A DNA stretch of 64,000 bases from Astragalus membranaceus (GCA_039519185.1 CM076851.1:27590857-27654856), one strand, 5' to 3'; shown: positions 1-11,531, counted from the stretch's first letter. Notes: generated by a model not told the origin, from the letters alone. Numbers and translations are program-made.

Positions 1-427
1 GGTGATGGTTTAGGTGAAGGTGTGGTGGAAAGGTTTTGGGTGGGTGGTGATTGGGGAAAGGATCGTTAACAAGGTTTAAATGATGAGACAGAGAAAACAC
101 ACAACGAATTAACAGAGGTGATTGCCAAATCTGCCACATTGGCATTTGAAACTCCATTTTGACTTTTTGACCACGTGCTCAACACTTCAGCAACAGTTGC
201 TGCAGCAATACTTTAGCAACAGGTGCTGCAACACATGGTGTTGCAGCACCAAACTTAGCACCAAAATTCGGCATAATTGACAGCACATACCACAAAACCA
301 CTTATTCATACCTGAAAAAGTAAAAACAAAAACACACAGAAAACACAATTAGTCCTAAAAATCTGGGTTGCCTCCCAGTAGCGCTTAATTTATAATCTTT
401 AGCTAGACTTGGCCTTCAAAACCCAAG

Positions 428-1186
428 TTAGGGTGGATAATAGGACAAGAAGAAAATATCATCCTTCCGCTTTCTCCTTTTTGTCAGAAATCCCATGTAT
501 TTGGCATAGGGAAGCAAGTGTTCCCATGCCCTAATCAATAAGCATTTGGGATAGGAATTTCCCTTCTTTTGAAAAAATTGAAGCTCATTTTGCGGAGGAC
601 TCTTTTCTTCAATTACCAAGGGTTGAGTCTCACTTGTGACATGAATCTTTTCATACCTCAACCTTGGCTTTTCTTTCTTATCACTATTTTTGAATTTTTC
701 TTGTTCTACAACTACACAATTTTTTTGTTTTTCTTCCACTACTTCCAAATGACCATATTCATTTTCACACTCTACACTCTTTTCTTCCTTTTGCTCAACC
801 ATCTCCTCACTACAACTCTCTTCTTTTAGATTCTCCATTATAGTCTTAATGTGAGCCTCCATATTCTTACATGAAGTTTCAAAGTTGTCATGATCCACTT
901 TAATAGATTCAATGGAATGAGCTAAGAGTTTTTCACACTCTACACATTTTTCTTCCTTTTGCTCAACCACCTCTTCACAACAACTCTCTTCTTTTAGATG
1001 CTCCACTATAGTCTTAATGTGAGCCTCTATACTCTTACATGAAGCTTCAAAGTTGTCATGATCCACTTTAATAGATTCAATTGAATGAGTTAAGAGTTTT
1101 TCAAAATTAGAGCTCCTCTCATGTAATCCTTTGGTATGATCTTGAGAACTTGGCTCTTGCTCACACACAAAGTTTGACATGGGCAT
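428..1186 (-). CDS. LARD-1 single ORF (252 aa), function unknown
   Basis: This is the only ORF between the primer site and the post-coding landmark of LARD-1. The predicted protein is charged and probably coiled-coil. Residues 29-84 and 85-140 are a tandem duplication with a 56-residue period (DNA units 935-1102 and 767-934), each containing HSIESIKVDHDNFE. A Lys/Glu-rich linker follows. The C-terminus ends KDDIFFLSYYPP, close in kind to the C-terminus of the LARD-2 ORF (WDDVLSVSFWPP), although the rest differs. I recognise no protease, polymerase or zinc knuckle. It may be a diverged gag remnant or a LARD-specific protein. The start at 1186 is simply the first ATG of the frame. Confidence 0.5.
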   Translation of the reverse strand: MPMSNFVCEQEPSSQDHTKGLHERSSNFEKLLTHSIESIKVDHDNFEASCKSIEAHIKTIVEHLKEESCCEEVVEQKEEKCVECEKLLAHSIESIKVDHDNFETSCKNMEAHIKTIMENLKEESCSEEMVEQKEEKSVECENEYGHLEVVEEKQKNCVVVEQEKFKNSDKKEKPRLRYEKIHVTSETQPLVIEEKSPPQNELQFFQKKGNSYPKCLLIRAWEHLLPYAKYMGFLTKRRKRKDDIFFLSYYPP

Positions 1187-1457
1187 GGAGTTTAATTCAA
1201 AACAGCCCCTTTCATCTTCATCTCCATTGAAACAATGTTGTTAAGCATTCTTTTCTTGCATAAATTAAAAATTCCAATGGTCCATGGCTTAAAGTGTTTT
1301 TATTTTCATAAAAACACCAAACACAAATGAAACACACTACAACCACAAAGCACAATACAAAATAGGCCAATTTTTTTTTGAAAAACAGAACAAACTAAAT
1401 AAAAGAATCAAAACGAACTAAACTTACTAACTAAACAATAGAAAATAACAATCACAA

Positions 1458-1475
1458 TCCCCGGCAACAGCGCCA
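1458..1475 (-). other. Primer binding site of LARD-1 (tRNA-Asp type)
   Basis: The minus strand reads TGGCGCTGTTGCCGGGGA, matching the complement of the plant tRNA-Asp 3' end at 17 of 18 positions. It lies 6 bases inside the LTR end at 1482. tRNA-Asp priming is typical of Athila/Calypso Ty3/gypsy elements. Confidence 0.8.
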
Positions 1476-1481
1476 AAAACT

Positions 1482-4076
1482 TGTTGTGTGAAAACAATAT
1501 GTGCAAGTATACATAGTCAAACAAGTAATAAAGAGTAAGTAGAGATCGTTCTCATGAGGATTGTTGAGTTCTTTTCTATATTTAATTAGCAAGCAAGCTA
1601 GTGAGTAAAAGCAAAGTAAAATAACAAGTTGTAGAACCCAGTTTTATCAACAAACAACAAGTAAAATAAAAGATTAGTGGAAATCCAGAATGAGAGTATG
1701 TTGGGACTGCTGTCACTATGCAAATTCATAATTAATAATGGTTTAATGCTGCATCTGATGCTGGAGCAATAGATGCTGCTGTTAAGATTTCAGCAAGTGT
1801 TCTGAAACGTTGCAAGTAATAGTAAAAATGGTAAGAACCGGTCGTATCCACAGGGATTGGATTCAATATCAATAGGCAAGTCAATTAATTCTTAGAAGCG
1901 ACAATTGAAATAAAAGTGAATTTAGATTAATTTGTAAAGTGCGCGAAATAGAACGTTTCGAAAATAAAGCAAGATAAAAGCGATTAGGGATTGATTCATC
2001 TTCCTTATGCTATCATATGACCTTCAACCAATATCAAAGTAATTATCCAAATTATCTGATTCAATTCACTAAATTAGGTTAAGGACAATCCCTTGCCTCA
2101 AAACCCCTTTTACCTAATTGAGAAACTCTAATTCCTTAGGTGATTCATGCCAATAGGCAAAGCATTAAACATGAGAAATAGAGAATTCACACACCCATCC
2201 CATATTCCTACGGTGATCGCATATGTGACCTAGATCCCCAATTTCAAGCATACAAACCCATATTCCTATGGTGATCATAAACCTAGATCAATACAATTAT
2301 CATGTGTAATAGTAAAGCATTAAGCATAGAGATAAAGGCAATGGATAAATCGAACAAAAATTGACTTGGTCATAGCAAAGCATTCACATAATAGTTTTGG
2401 GAAGAGTCATCTCTCCCAAATCAAAAGAACTAATTACATGGCATAATAGGAATAGAATTCATGAGTAGAAGAAGATTACATAGAGATGAATCCATTAGAA
2501 CCTTCAAACCCTTGTTCCCAAGGTGCTGGGAAGGCCCCAAGTTCGCCCCCAGCTGCTGCCCCAAACCCTAAAATCGTTCCCAAGCCGAAGAGAACTTCAA
2601 AAATGCAAAACTGCATAATTTAACCAAACCTTCGGCCAACCATCGCCTCGCGATGCGAGCTGGTCGCGTCGCGACCTCCTGCTGAAAAGCTTGGTTGTGG
2701 CGCGACCGTTCTTAGCTGCTGGTGCGAAAGCTGTCCGATCTTTTTCCTTCCTTATTTTCTCCGTTTCGTCACTAGGCAAGTGTCTGGTTCGCTAGTAGAC
2801 GCCACATCAAATTGAAGGATTTCTCATGCATTTTGTTACAACTCCACACTTACTACATAGAACTAAAATTATGCCAAAACCCTAACTATTGGCTGAATCA
2901 AACATAAAATCACCGACATTTCGGTTGTAAACTGAACAAAAATATACATGTGAGGATGAGTCATCAGCTGCCACAATAGTTGATGTTCTGTCAAACACTT
3001 TCACTAGGTTTTCGCTACAAGAGCCTGTGTCTAGGCCCTAAATAGGTATACCCTAGGCTACTTACGCACCCACAGTGTTCACCTTATGGAATTTGCCCTC
3101 CTATGTCTAGGTTTTAAACAAGGATTATTAAAGTGTCCTTTACTAACCACTATCCGTATTATCCTTTGAGATCAATTTATAAACCATGTCTGAATCTATA
3201 AATGGTACTTATATTTAGGTGATCAAGTCTAAAATAAGTTTGGAAAGAGTATCACGCAAAGGATAAAAATCCTAAACATCAAATAGATGCATTAAACACA
3301 CTAAGACTTCATTACATAGATCAAAGCATCCCAACTAAGAGTATTTAGCTCATGATGAGCAAACAACACAATAAATATAACTTAAACATAATGTTTAAAG
3401 CCATAAATGCGAAAATACAAAGAAGAGGTATAGTAAGAAGTGGTATACTAAAGATAGACTCCAAGAACAATAGCATGGAGGTTCAGATCAGCTCCCAAAT
3501 CCATGAAAATCTTCAAGTAATTAAGCTCATGTATTGCTGCAGCATCACTCCCAGTAATGGTGTTTCCACTTTTGTGATTTAAGGTAGCTTGGTACAAAAA
3601 TGGAGGAAAGCTATTTCTAAACTTTTCCTCCTCTGAACCAGCACACCAAATGAAGAAGAAGGTAGTCTTTATATAGTACTAGGGTGAATGATCCAAGAAA
3701 ACCTTAATTTGGAGGTGCCATTTGTCGTTTTGCGTGACCAATAGTACAAGTGCCCAAGAGAAAGATGGAATATTCCTTGTTCAGGTGTTGGCGTCCTTGA
3801 GAATGCGCTTGTCCTTGGATAACAGCTGTAATGCGCTCAAATCCGTGCTTCCAGCAATTTCTCTCTCATATGTCGCAGGAACCGTTGCTGCAGCAATGAA
3901 ACACACACATAAAAGCACAAAATGGGGCACCAAATTGCCAAATGATCACAAACCATAATTAGTTCTTCTTTTACACTAAACAACATATTTTAACTAATTA
4001 AACACAACATTACTTTAGAACTCACAACAATTTAAGCTAAGAAAGCATAAATAACTCTTATAAATAAGAGTTATCA
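1482..4076 (-). repeat. 5' LTR of LARD-1, interrupted by a solo LTR
   Basis: On the minus strand the LTR runs from TGATAACTC (4076) to ACACAACA (1482), directly upstream of a tRNA-Asp-type primer site. Without the nested solo LTR (1780-2966 plus 5-bp duplication) it would be about 1.4 kb. The first 30 bases contain an inverted repeat (AACTCTTAT / ATAAGAGTT, 4050-4074). Only one LTR of this element is visible, so boundaries come from TG/CA ends and the primer site. The small ORFs at 3352-3582 and 3722-3958 are not credible genes. Confidence 0.65.
1780..2966 (-). mobile_element. Solo LTR (1.19 kb) nested in the LARD-1 LTR
   Basis: The sequence runs TGTTAAGATT...GAGTCATCA on the plus strand and is flanked on both sides by the perfect 5-bp duplication GCTGC (1775-1779 and 2967-2971). 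On the minus strand it starts TGATGACTCATC and ends CTTAACA. It contains, near that end, ATCCCTGTGGATACGA (about 1843-1858), the same string found about 60-75 bp before the end of the LARD-2 LTR, which supports an LTR nature and minus orientation. No internal region or second LTR is present, so it is a recombined solo LTR. Confidence 0.75.
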
Positions 4077-5061
4077 TCCAGCAAGCCCTACTGTGTCCAG
4101 CAAGCTGAGGTTTCTTCTTGAGTAGGAAAGCTAAAATACAAAGGGCTCGTCCAGCAACAAAAGTGGTATCCATCACGCCGTTTTAACGAGGTTACGGATC
4201 TGTTCACTTTTCAGCTGCTATAAAAGGGTTCTTTCACTTCTTTTTCACACATTCTGAGATCTTAAGAAGAGGAGAGGATAGGGCACGAACCAAGGAAACA
4301 AAGAAGTGGATTTTAATCATAGTGAAGTTTGGAAAAGTGGTAACTATTGATTGTTCTTCATCTCTTTCTCTTGTATCTTTGTAAAGCTTCCATGGAAATG
4401 GATAGCTAACTCTTTTCTTATTGGGATTGGATGTAGTTGACTTCAATTTCATGTATACCTAAAGTTTCTATATGAATCTATCATCAATATCTTATTTGGT
4501 TTAATGATTTTATCTTGAACTTCATGCTTTTGATAAATTGATCACTTATTGAATGATTATTGATGATGTAATTGGTTGGGAAACTGGTTATAGAATCTGA
4601 ATTAGATAGAATCATCTACAACAACAAACATCTAGGAATAGATTAAGTGTTGTAGTCTTGTTTTACCTAAGCTTAATGCTATTGACATATTAAATGGTAG
4701 AAGAATCTTTATTTATATCAATCAATAGATGTTTCAACTTTGATTAAGGGATTAACTTAGTTGGATGATTGGTAGGATAAACCAAAATTAGAATTGATAT
4801 AGATTAAGTTTAGAAATCATGCTATGCCATGGAATGAAGTTGGTGAAATCCAATTCCAATACTCTTAAGTAATTTGAATCACTCTCCTTGAATTTGTGTT
4901 TAAGTTAGAAGTATAAAAGTCAACTAAAACTCTCTTTACACTTCACTTTAGGCATAAGATTAATTGAACGACTTATTAATATTCTCAAATCCCTGTGGAT
5001 ACGATACCTGATACATTGTATTAGGACGATTGTAAGACGAATTCACGTAAAAGTCTTATCA
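4077..5061 (+). repeat. 5' LTR of LARD-2 (3' portion)
   Basis: These 985 bases align with 17020-17990 over their whole length: the GTCCAGCAAG-rich start, a TATA-like CTATAAAAGGG at about 4217-4227, and the end CTTATCA. Differences include scattered substitutions and a 13-base segment near 5034-5046 missing from the 3' copy. The LTRs are clearly older than those of LARD-3. Confidence 0.85.
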
Positions 5062-5066
5062 AAATT

Positions 5067-5084
5067 TGGCGCCGTTGTCGGGGG
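5067..5084 (+). other. Primer binding site of LARD-2 (tRNA-Asp type)
   Basis: TGGCGCCGTTGTCGGGGG matches the complement of the plant tRNA-Asp 3' end at 16 of 18 positions and lies 5 bases after the LTR end CTTATCA at 5061. Confidence 0.85.
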
Positions 5085-5251
5085 TTTGAGTTAATATTAA
5101 GAGCATCGTGACATATCTTATGTTTTTAGTGAGTTTGTATATATACTTTCATGTACATAGTCTTTGTTTTTATACTGGCCCCTCTTGCTAGTCAAAGATA
5201 TTCCTTGTGTTAGCTAATTCTTTTTCAGATTCTCCAAAGTAGGCATAAACC

Positions 5252-5917
5252 ATGATTGATTATGGTTACAACAACTATCACTATACCCAAGAATGGAAAC
5301 AAGATAAATGGCAATGGCAAAGTTTTGGGGAGCCTCCTTATCTACAATACAGTCAACAACCAAATATATATGAAAGAACTTCAAAGTTGGAGGACACTCT
5401 GAGTCAATTCATGCAGGAATCATTATCATATCAGAAGAGCACAAATGCCTCCATCAATAGCTTGGAGACTCAGTTGGGACAGTTGGCAAAACAATTGGCT
5501 AATCAACAAAGAGGCACAAACACTCAAACCAATCTCGTGGAACATGAAGATTCTATGAGCATCATATGTGATGAAGTGATTGGTAAGAGCGCACATGGGG
5601 AAAACATTGTGGTGGAAGTTAAAGGTAATGAAATGTTCCACCAAACACTGCCTCTGATAGCCAAGAATGTTGTTGAGGAGGATGAGAAAGAAAAAGAAGA
5701 ATTAGTGGAAAAAGAAGAGGAAAACAAACAAAAGAGGGAGAAGGAGGACAAGGACGAGATTGATAGAGTTGTAGATTTCATTTGTGCCTTGTTCACCAAA
5801 GTTCAACTAGAGGAAACATGGAAGCCACATCATCTATATCTCGAATTCATGGAGTTCCTCCCTAACAAATTGAAGAAGTGGGATGATGTGTTATCTGTGT
5901 CATTTTGGCCACCTTGA
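5252..5917 (+). CDS. LARD-2 ORF: C-terminal gag-like fragment (221 aa)
   Basis: Residues about 45-85 match the spacer that ends the gag of Athila/Calypso elements: a run like KLEDTLSQFMQE followed by NSLETQLGQLAKQLA. The N-terminal capsid part is missing; the ORF opens with a Tyr/Trp/Gln-rich segment. After residue 130 it becomes Glu/Lys-rich and ends in WDDVLSVSFWPP, which parallels the end of the LARD-1 ORF. The stop is at 5915-5917, only a few bases before the LARD-3 target duplication (5920-5924). The ORF therefore looks like an internally deleted gag fused to a short tail, with no protease or polymerase. Whether it is translated cannot be told from the sequence. Confidence 0.65.
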   Translation: MIDYGYNNYHYTQEWKQDKWQWQSFGEPPYLQYSQQPNIYERTSKLEDTLSQFMQESLSYQKSTNASINSLETQLGQLAKQLANQQRGTNTQTNLVEHEDSMSIICDEVIGKSAHGENIVVEVKGNEMFHQTLPLIAKNVVEEDEKEKEELVEKEEENKQKREKEDKDEIDRVVDFICALFTKVQLEETWKPHHLYLEFMEFLPNKLKKWDDVLSVSFWPP

Positions 5918-6518
5918 CAAATGGTGTAACACCCCCTTCTAATAACCTTACTAATTAATAAAATCAGAGTTTCTTTTTTTTTTTGAAAACAATATAAGAG
6001 AGTGCTACACTTACTCCATTAAATCAACAACTTCAAATTTGCATAATTTGGCTAAAAGCAACAAGATACATAGCACCATAAAATACCGGTTCAGTTCGCA
6101 TCAACTAAATACAGTCGTTACCACAGCGGAAAAATATTAAGTTCGAAAACAAATCCAATACATCACTAATAACAGTCTAACAGTGTAATTAAAATAACAC
6201 ATAAACCTAAGACGCCCCCGGTGCTACGTATCAGAGCATGACACTCCCTACCAGACGAAGGCATAAGGATAACCTTCACTCGCTAATACCTGCACGTTGC
6301 CGACATAAGAAGCAACATAAAAGCAGTAGGGTGAGTCTCTTTTCATAATTAATAACATATGGAAATAAGCACTGCATAGGAAAAGGTAACTAGGCACACC
6401 GATTCACAACAAAGGCAGCAACCACATCACAATTACAATTCTCCAAACAACAATGCAAAAGGTATGGTTATGCGTGAAATGCAACCCAAACTCCACGGGC
6501 ACATGCATGTCGGATCCG

Positions 6519-6775
6519 TCACCAAATACAATTAGGCCGTAGCCTCTGCTCACCAAATAAAATTAGGCCGAAGCCTCTGCTCACCAATAATGCACATGTT
6601 TCATGGGATGCTATGGAAATGCACCACCACACACCACACAATTCATCAAACTCACCATTAAATCATCTCACCGATTTAAAATTAGGCCGAAGCCTCTGCT
6701 CACCAATTAAAATTAGGCCGAAGCCTCTGCTCGCCAATTAAAATTAGGCCGAAGCCTCTGCTCACCAATTATGCA
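6519..6775. repeat. Short tandem/dispersed repeat block in the LARD-3 LTR
   Basis: A unit of about 30 bases around TTAGGCCGAAGCCTCTGCTC recurs five times (about 6531, 6565, 6690, 6714 and 6745), partly in direct tandem. The core AGGCCGAAGCCT is a near palindrome. The second LTR has the same block at 12131-12387. Confidence 0.85.
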
Positions 6776-7057
6776 CATAATACACTCACCAACTCAACCC
6801 ACCACTCACACCAACACCAATTTCAATTAGGCAAATTTTAGAATTTGACACGACATAGGGAAAATGAATAAAATTGCCATTTAGACACTTGAACACCTCA
6901 GCCCAGAAACACCAGTAAAATAATTTATTTTTGCATAAAATTGGAACATTTGGATAGACACTGAAATTAGCTTCGAAACGCATTTTGAACCGTTAAATTT
7001 GGATAACCGAGTCAAAAGTTACATTAAAAACAAAACCGGAAAAATACTTAGACATCC

Positions 7058-7300
7058 TGGAAACTGGCGCATGGGCACTGGGCGCCCAGGAGCAACACAG
7101 AACTTGGCGCAGGGCGCTGGGCGCCCAGGAGCAACACAAAACTTGGCGCATGGCGCTGGCGCCCAGAAACAGCAACACGCGCATAGGCGCTGGCGCCCAG
7201 GAACTGGCGCAGGAACTGGCGCAGGGCGCCTAGCGCCCAGACACAGGCGCAGGAAAACTGGCGCAGGGAACACAGCGCCCATGCATAAGGCGCCTTGGCA
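7058..7300. repeat. GC-rich palindromic GGCGCC repeat block in the LARD-3 LTR
   Basis: The motif TGGGCGCCCAGG and the shorter CTGGCGCAGG recur many times in about 240 bases of otherwise AT-rich LTR. Further copies lie near 7410, 7550, 7740 and 7795. Many are self-complementary around GGCGCC, so the transcript could form a run of hairpins. The second LTR repeats the block at 12670-12912. All apparent ORFs through this block are by-products of its lack of stops. Confidence 0.85.
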
Positions 7301-8625
7301 AAACACGCAAGACAACTCTTTTAACTTCGAAATTAATTTTGCACGAGCCAAATACTCAGAATATGAGAACCCAACAAAAATTTTGGCAAAAAGTGACACG
7401 GCTCTTTGGCGCCCATGGGCTAGGCGCCTAAGGCCAAGACAAACCACAACTCCTATGACTCCAAAAATGATTTTACACGAGCCATTTAGCTTGGACATGA
7501 AAACCCAGTATCAATTTTCGCAAAATGAACAACATAAAATTGGGGCCCTTGGCGCCCATGGCACAAGGAACACGGCCAAATTTTGACCCAACACCTGAAA
7601 CTGACTCTTTTTGTGTCCAGGAACTTCCATACCAAATTTGAAAACAAACCGAGCATCCAATCTCAGGGACCCTCGGTTCCCATGGTGCCTAGACACGAGC
7701 AACACAATTCTGCAACACTGGCGCAGACAAGGGAACCCGGCGCCCAGTGTCTAGACACAGAACCAGACACAGGCAACACAGACACAGTACATGGGCGCCT
7801 GGTTCCCAGGAGCTAGACACAGTCTTAGACAGAATTTCCAGCAACACACACATACGCCTAGGAGCCTAAGGAGCCAACCAATTTCGAGTTCCTCACCACC
7901 AAAAATTCCCAAATTAAATCTCCAACCTTAATTTATCCATATAAGACTAATCATCACATTTACCACCAAAAATTCATTCAATCATAACACCAAACAATGG
8001 GCATGCATCATTCCTATTGTGTACAATTTCAACACCAATCAAACATCCATTTGCACAATTAAAAATTCAGCATAGCACAACATCACAATATACCAATCAT
8101 TCATAGAAATCACCCTAGGACCTAAGCCTAAGCATTACTAATTCGCATAAGGTATTAAAGATAAAAAGAGGACCCCCTAACCTTTAGGAATTCGAAATGC
8201 AAGGCACCCCTCCAAGAAAATCACCAACAATTTCTTCTCCCTCGCTTGAGCTTCCACCAAATGCCTTCTCTTCCCTTTGTTTTTCTTCAAAATCGTAGCT
8301 CCCTCCTTCTTTTCTCTCAACCCGAAGCCTCCTCTCTCTCTCCCTTTCTATTTTTTTTTTCCTTCTTTTGGCACACAAATGAGCTAAGCCTAATTTTCTA
8401 GCTTAAGTATGATTGGGCTTGGATCACGGGCTTTCTTCCACCACTTAAGCCCGAACGCTACACACCCCCCCTCAAAATAATTATTTCCAACCCAACTAAG
8501 GCTCACATATAGTAACACCTATAATTATTTTATTAAGTAATAAATAATAGTTATATTATTATTTCTACCACCCAATTTCATTTAATAAATTAAATAGATT
8601 AATCTATTATTTTTGGGGCGTTACA

Positions 8626-8640
8626 ACTCTCCCCCACTTA
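8626..8640 (-). other. Polypurine tract of LARD-3
   Basis: The minus strand reads TAAGTGGGGGAGAGT directly before the LTR start TGTAACGCC. This is the usual plus-strand primer position of Tekay/Del-type elements. Confidence 0.85.
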
Positions 8641-11519
8641 AAGGAATTTCGTCCTCGAAATTTTCTCCTGCTAAAGCCAACACTCCTCCACTACCAACTA
8701 CAGCCATCTAGACAACTAGTGCTACCTATCACGCTGATTACTATTGCTTTGATTACCGGCGGTAAGTGCTTGGGCGGCCGTCCCTCCTACTTGTTCAGCC
8801 AGGTAACTTCAAGCAGTAATAGTCAGGCTCACCCTCTACTCCGCTACGCCACTCTGATAGACTAACTTGCATTCTATCTCACTCATCTATCCTCATGGAT
8901 AACGCAATACATCAATCATCACAGCATCACAACGAAGTTCGCAGAGTGCATCACAGCTATACAATAAGCCACATAATTTAACAACACGACAGTAACATCA
9001 ACAAACAACTTTGCCATTCAGGCGACATCAACAACGACAAACCATCAGCAAAGCAACATCATCAACAACAACAACGCATGGGGCATAGTAGCGCCTTACT
9101 AATCAATAATGACCATCGGCCCACAACAACAAATCAACAACAATATAACTTGGGCCATTCGGTGGTACCCAAGGCAACACATAAACATCGACATTATTAA
9201 CGAGGCAACCACAAGCAACAACAAGCAACAATGCAGAGACAACTCCGGGACCAACAATCCCATAATCAATAACACATCAGCAACTTCGGGCACCAAGGCT
9301 CCGACACTGCAACAACGACTTGGGGGACTAAGCCACCGACAACACAATAACAACTTGGGGCTCTAAGCCACCGACAATACTACAACAATTTAATTCGACC
9401 GACACGCCTAAAAATCAACGACACCAGAAACAGTCAATTTCGCCTTGCAATTAGAATATTCAGTTAGGCCTCTGAATAAGCTTTCAAAAACATTTTAGTT
9501 TACTCAAATCGGACTCCTGAGTCAAAAGATATCGCAAAGACATTTTTCCGTTACAATGACAACATAAACCAAGCAACGCAGGAAATTCCAGCACTCTCAC
9601 ATAAACTTCAACAATTTATTTACTCTCTCAAACGACATCGGAATTTAGCAAACAACCCCTCTACGGAAAACTTACGGAGTCTAGTTTCTGGCTATATTTT
9701 TAGAATTTCAAAATGATGAGTCGAATAGCACAGTTTTCACAAACAAGGCAGCTGGTCCAGAAAATGGGGCAGCGACTGTGTCCAAAGTTGTGACTCTTCT
9801 ACAATGCCCAAAACAAACTCAAATAACACGAAACTTCAGCCTAAACAGTAAATCATTTTGTCTAGTTTTCAAAGAAATTGGATTCATTCGAAAAGGAGTT
9901 CATTTGAAAACACCACAATCAAAACATTGACCCTATGTCCAGACGGTCCCCAGAATTTTACCCTAACTTGCGAGACCCATAAATGGAGTTATACTACTCC
10001 AAATGCGACCAAACCAAAGCCAAAATTACCAGAATTAAGTCTATTCCCTAACAAAATATGTTCCATAATTTTTGGACAAACGAAAGGTTTCCAGTTTTAA
10101 AAATACAGAACCTATGTCCAGAATGCTCCCCGATTATTAACCTCACTTGTGGAGCCAATAACTAGAGCTACGCAAATCCAAATTGAACGAAACCGGTACC
10201 AAAACGACCGGCGTGAAATATATTTTCACAAACAATTAAACACGAAATTTTTGGACTGGCCGAACAGTCCCAGTTTCACGAAAACCGAAACAGTGTTACG
10301 CACTACATCTCAACTTTTTGCAAACACAACAATACACATCAATCAATCAATTAAACATCAACTTTCAACAATTTGAACAAAGCATTCTTAAGAACATACG
10401 ACAATAAAAGCTAACCCAATGAAATACATAAACCGTGCCAATGCGCATTTTAAATGTTTATGGTTTCCCAAAATCACGTAGCACCAATTATAAAGAGTAC
10501 AACAACCAAAACAAAATCAGGGACAATCCGATGTAGGGATTACAGCTCACGGTCATGAAATAGTTCGCAAGGATTCGGAGTTGGAAACATCACATGTTGA
10601 GGAAAATTAGGCAAAAGACCGAATAAGGTAGATAACGACAACATAAAATATAGTCCGCTTTTCAAAACCATTTCACACGGTACTTGGTGCGTACTATAAT
10701 GCGAAATCAAAACCAAACCATAGTAAAAACTTTATACCAAATCAGTGTTCATTTATTAAAATAAATTTCATACCCATATTAGCACTCAACCACAAAATTG
10801 TCTTACGGTGCCCAAAAGCAACTTCAGAAACCACTTCACTTTTCAGATCTCAAAACCACATAACACAATACTAAAAATTTTCATAAAATCCAAGCGTACA
10901 ATGTCAAACTCCAAGTAGCATGGAAATTGCAAAACAATTCATGAAGGCCCTAAACTTACAACACTGCCTGTCAAAACAATCAGAGACAACACCCAAAAAT
11001 AAACAACTAACGCGAAAGATGTCATAGCCCCTTAGAATAGATACAAACAGCCTCATAATGGAAACATTTATAAATCAGGGAACACCAAACCTCAACATTT
11101 TTAGGCATGTACTAGTCTGACATAATTCGTCAAAACAATTCCCTACAATGCATTTAGACTCCACGTCAAGACACACCACCAAAGAGTTCATATAAGACCT
11201 AGTGTCGAAACAATTTTAAACTAGTCGAAACTCATGTGAATACTAACCAACAAGGTAAGTTATTGAAGACCACACAAACGAAGTCAGAATTCATTCCACA
11301 AGAAAGTTAAAGAATAGCAACCAACAACAGGGACACAAGTTCACACCCAGAATACAATACAACCTACAGTTCCAGCAGGGGTATCTCCCCCACTAGTTCA
11401 CTTACCATTAGCAACTCTTGGTTTACCTGCAACACAAACACTGGTCAGCACTTAAAAGACAACAGTTGGTCGTACACCGACACAACGACTCGACGACTTG
11501 GCCGGACGGACCAACCATT
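8641..11519 (-). other. Non-coding internal region of LARD-3
   Basis: About 2.9 kb without gag or pol similarity. The stretch 8990-9400 is rich in CAACAA-type low-complexity sequence and explains the open frames seen there on both strands. The bases just left of the polypurine tract (8641-8660) keep a trace of the C-terminal pol sequence of Tekay-like elements. I see no gene in it. Confidence 0.7.
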
Positions 11520-11531
11520 GCTCTGATACCA
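11520..11531 (-). other. Primer binding site of LARD-3 (tRNA-iMet)
   Basis: The minus strand reads TGGTATCAGAGC, identical to the first 12 bases of the complement of the plant initiator tRNA-Met 3' end. It lies 4 bases inside the LTR boundary at 11536. Confidence 0.85.

Larger units (their letters stand above)
1..4076 (-). mobile_element. LARD-1: Athila-like non-autonomous LTR element, 3' part off the window
   Basis: Read on the minus strand, the element starts at 4076 with TGATAACTC, has its 5' LTR at 1482-4076, a primer binding site at 1458-1475, one ORF at 428-1186, and then the landmark GCGCTACTGGGAGGCAACC (about 367-385) that follows the coding region in Athila/Calypso-type legume elements. 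No protease, RT or integrase is present between the primer site and this landmark, so it looks like a large retrotransposon derivative moved by enzymes supplied in trans. The 3' LTR lies left of position 1. Its right edge abuts TCCAG, which continues the LTR of LARD-2, so LARD-1 appears to be inserted in that LTR. The Athila assignment rests on primer site and landmark, not on a pol comparison. Confidence 0.7.
5925..8625 (-). repeat. 3' LTR of LARD-3 (2701 bp)
   Basis: This is the left copy in window coordinates, and the 3' LTR with respect to transcription. It ends in TTACA at 8625 against the polypurine tract. It contains two internal repeat blocks (6519-6775 and 7058-7300) and a pyrimidine-rich stretch near 8230-8360. 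ORFs that can be drawn through it are repeated unchanged in the other LTR and are not genes. Confidence 0.92.

Noticed and set aside
569..829. 86-codon plus-strand ORF, Phe/Leu-rich
   Set aside because: Shadow of the Glu/Lys-rich LARD-1 ORF on the other strand.
2597..2779. 60-codon minus ORF in the nested solo LTR
   Set aside because: Within LTR sequence with no conserved features; GC-rich TCGCGxCGCGA-type strings keep the frame open.
6999..7586. 195-codon plus-strand and 159-codon minus-strand ORFs, repeated unchanged at 12611-13198
   Set aside because: They lie in both LTR copies of LARD-3 and run through the GGCGCC repeat block, whose composition lacks stops in several frames. No domain and no codon signal.
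9099..9366. Overlapping 84-85 codon ORFs on both strands
   Set aside because: CAACAA-type low-complexity sequence in the non-coding internal part of LARD-3.
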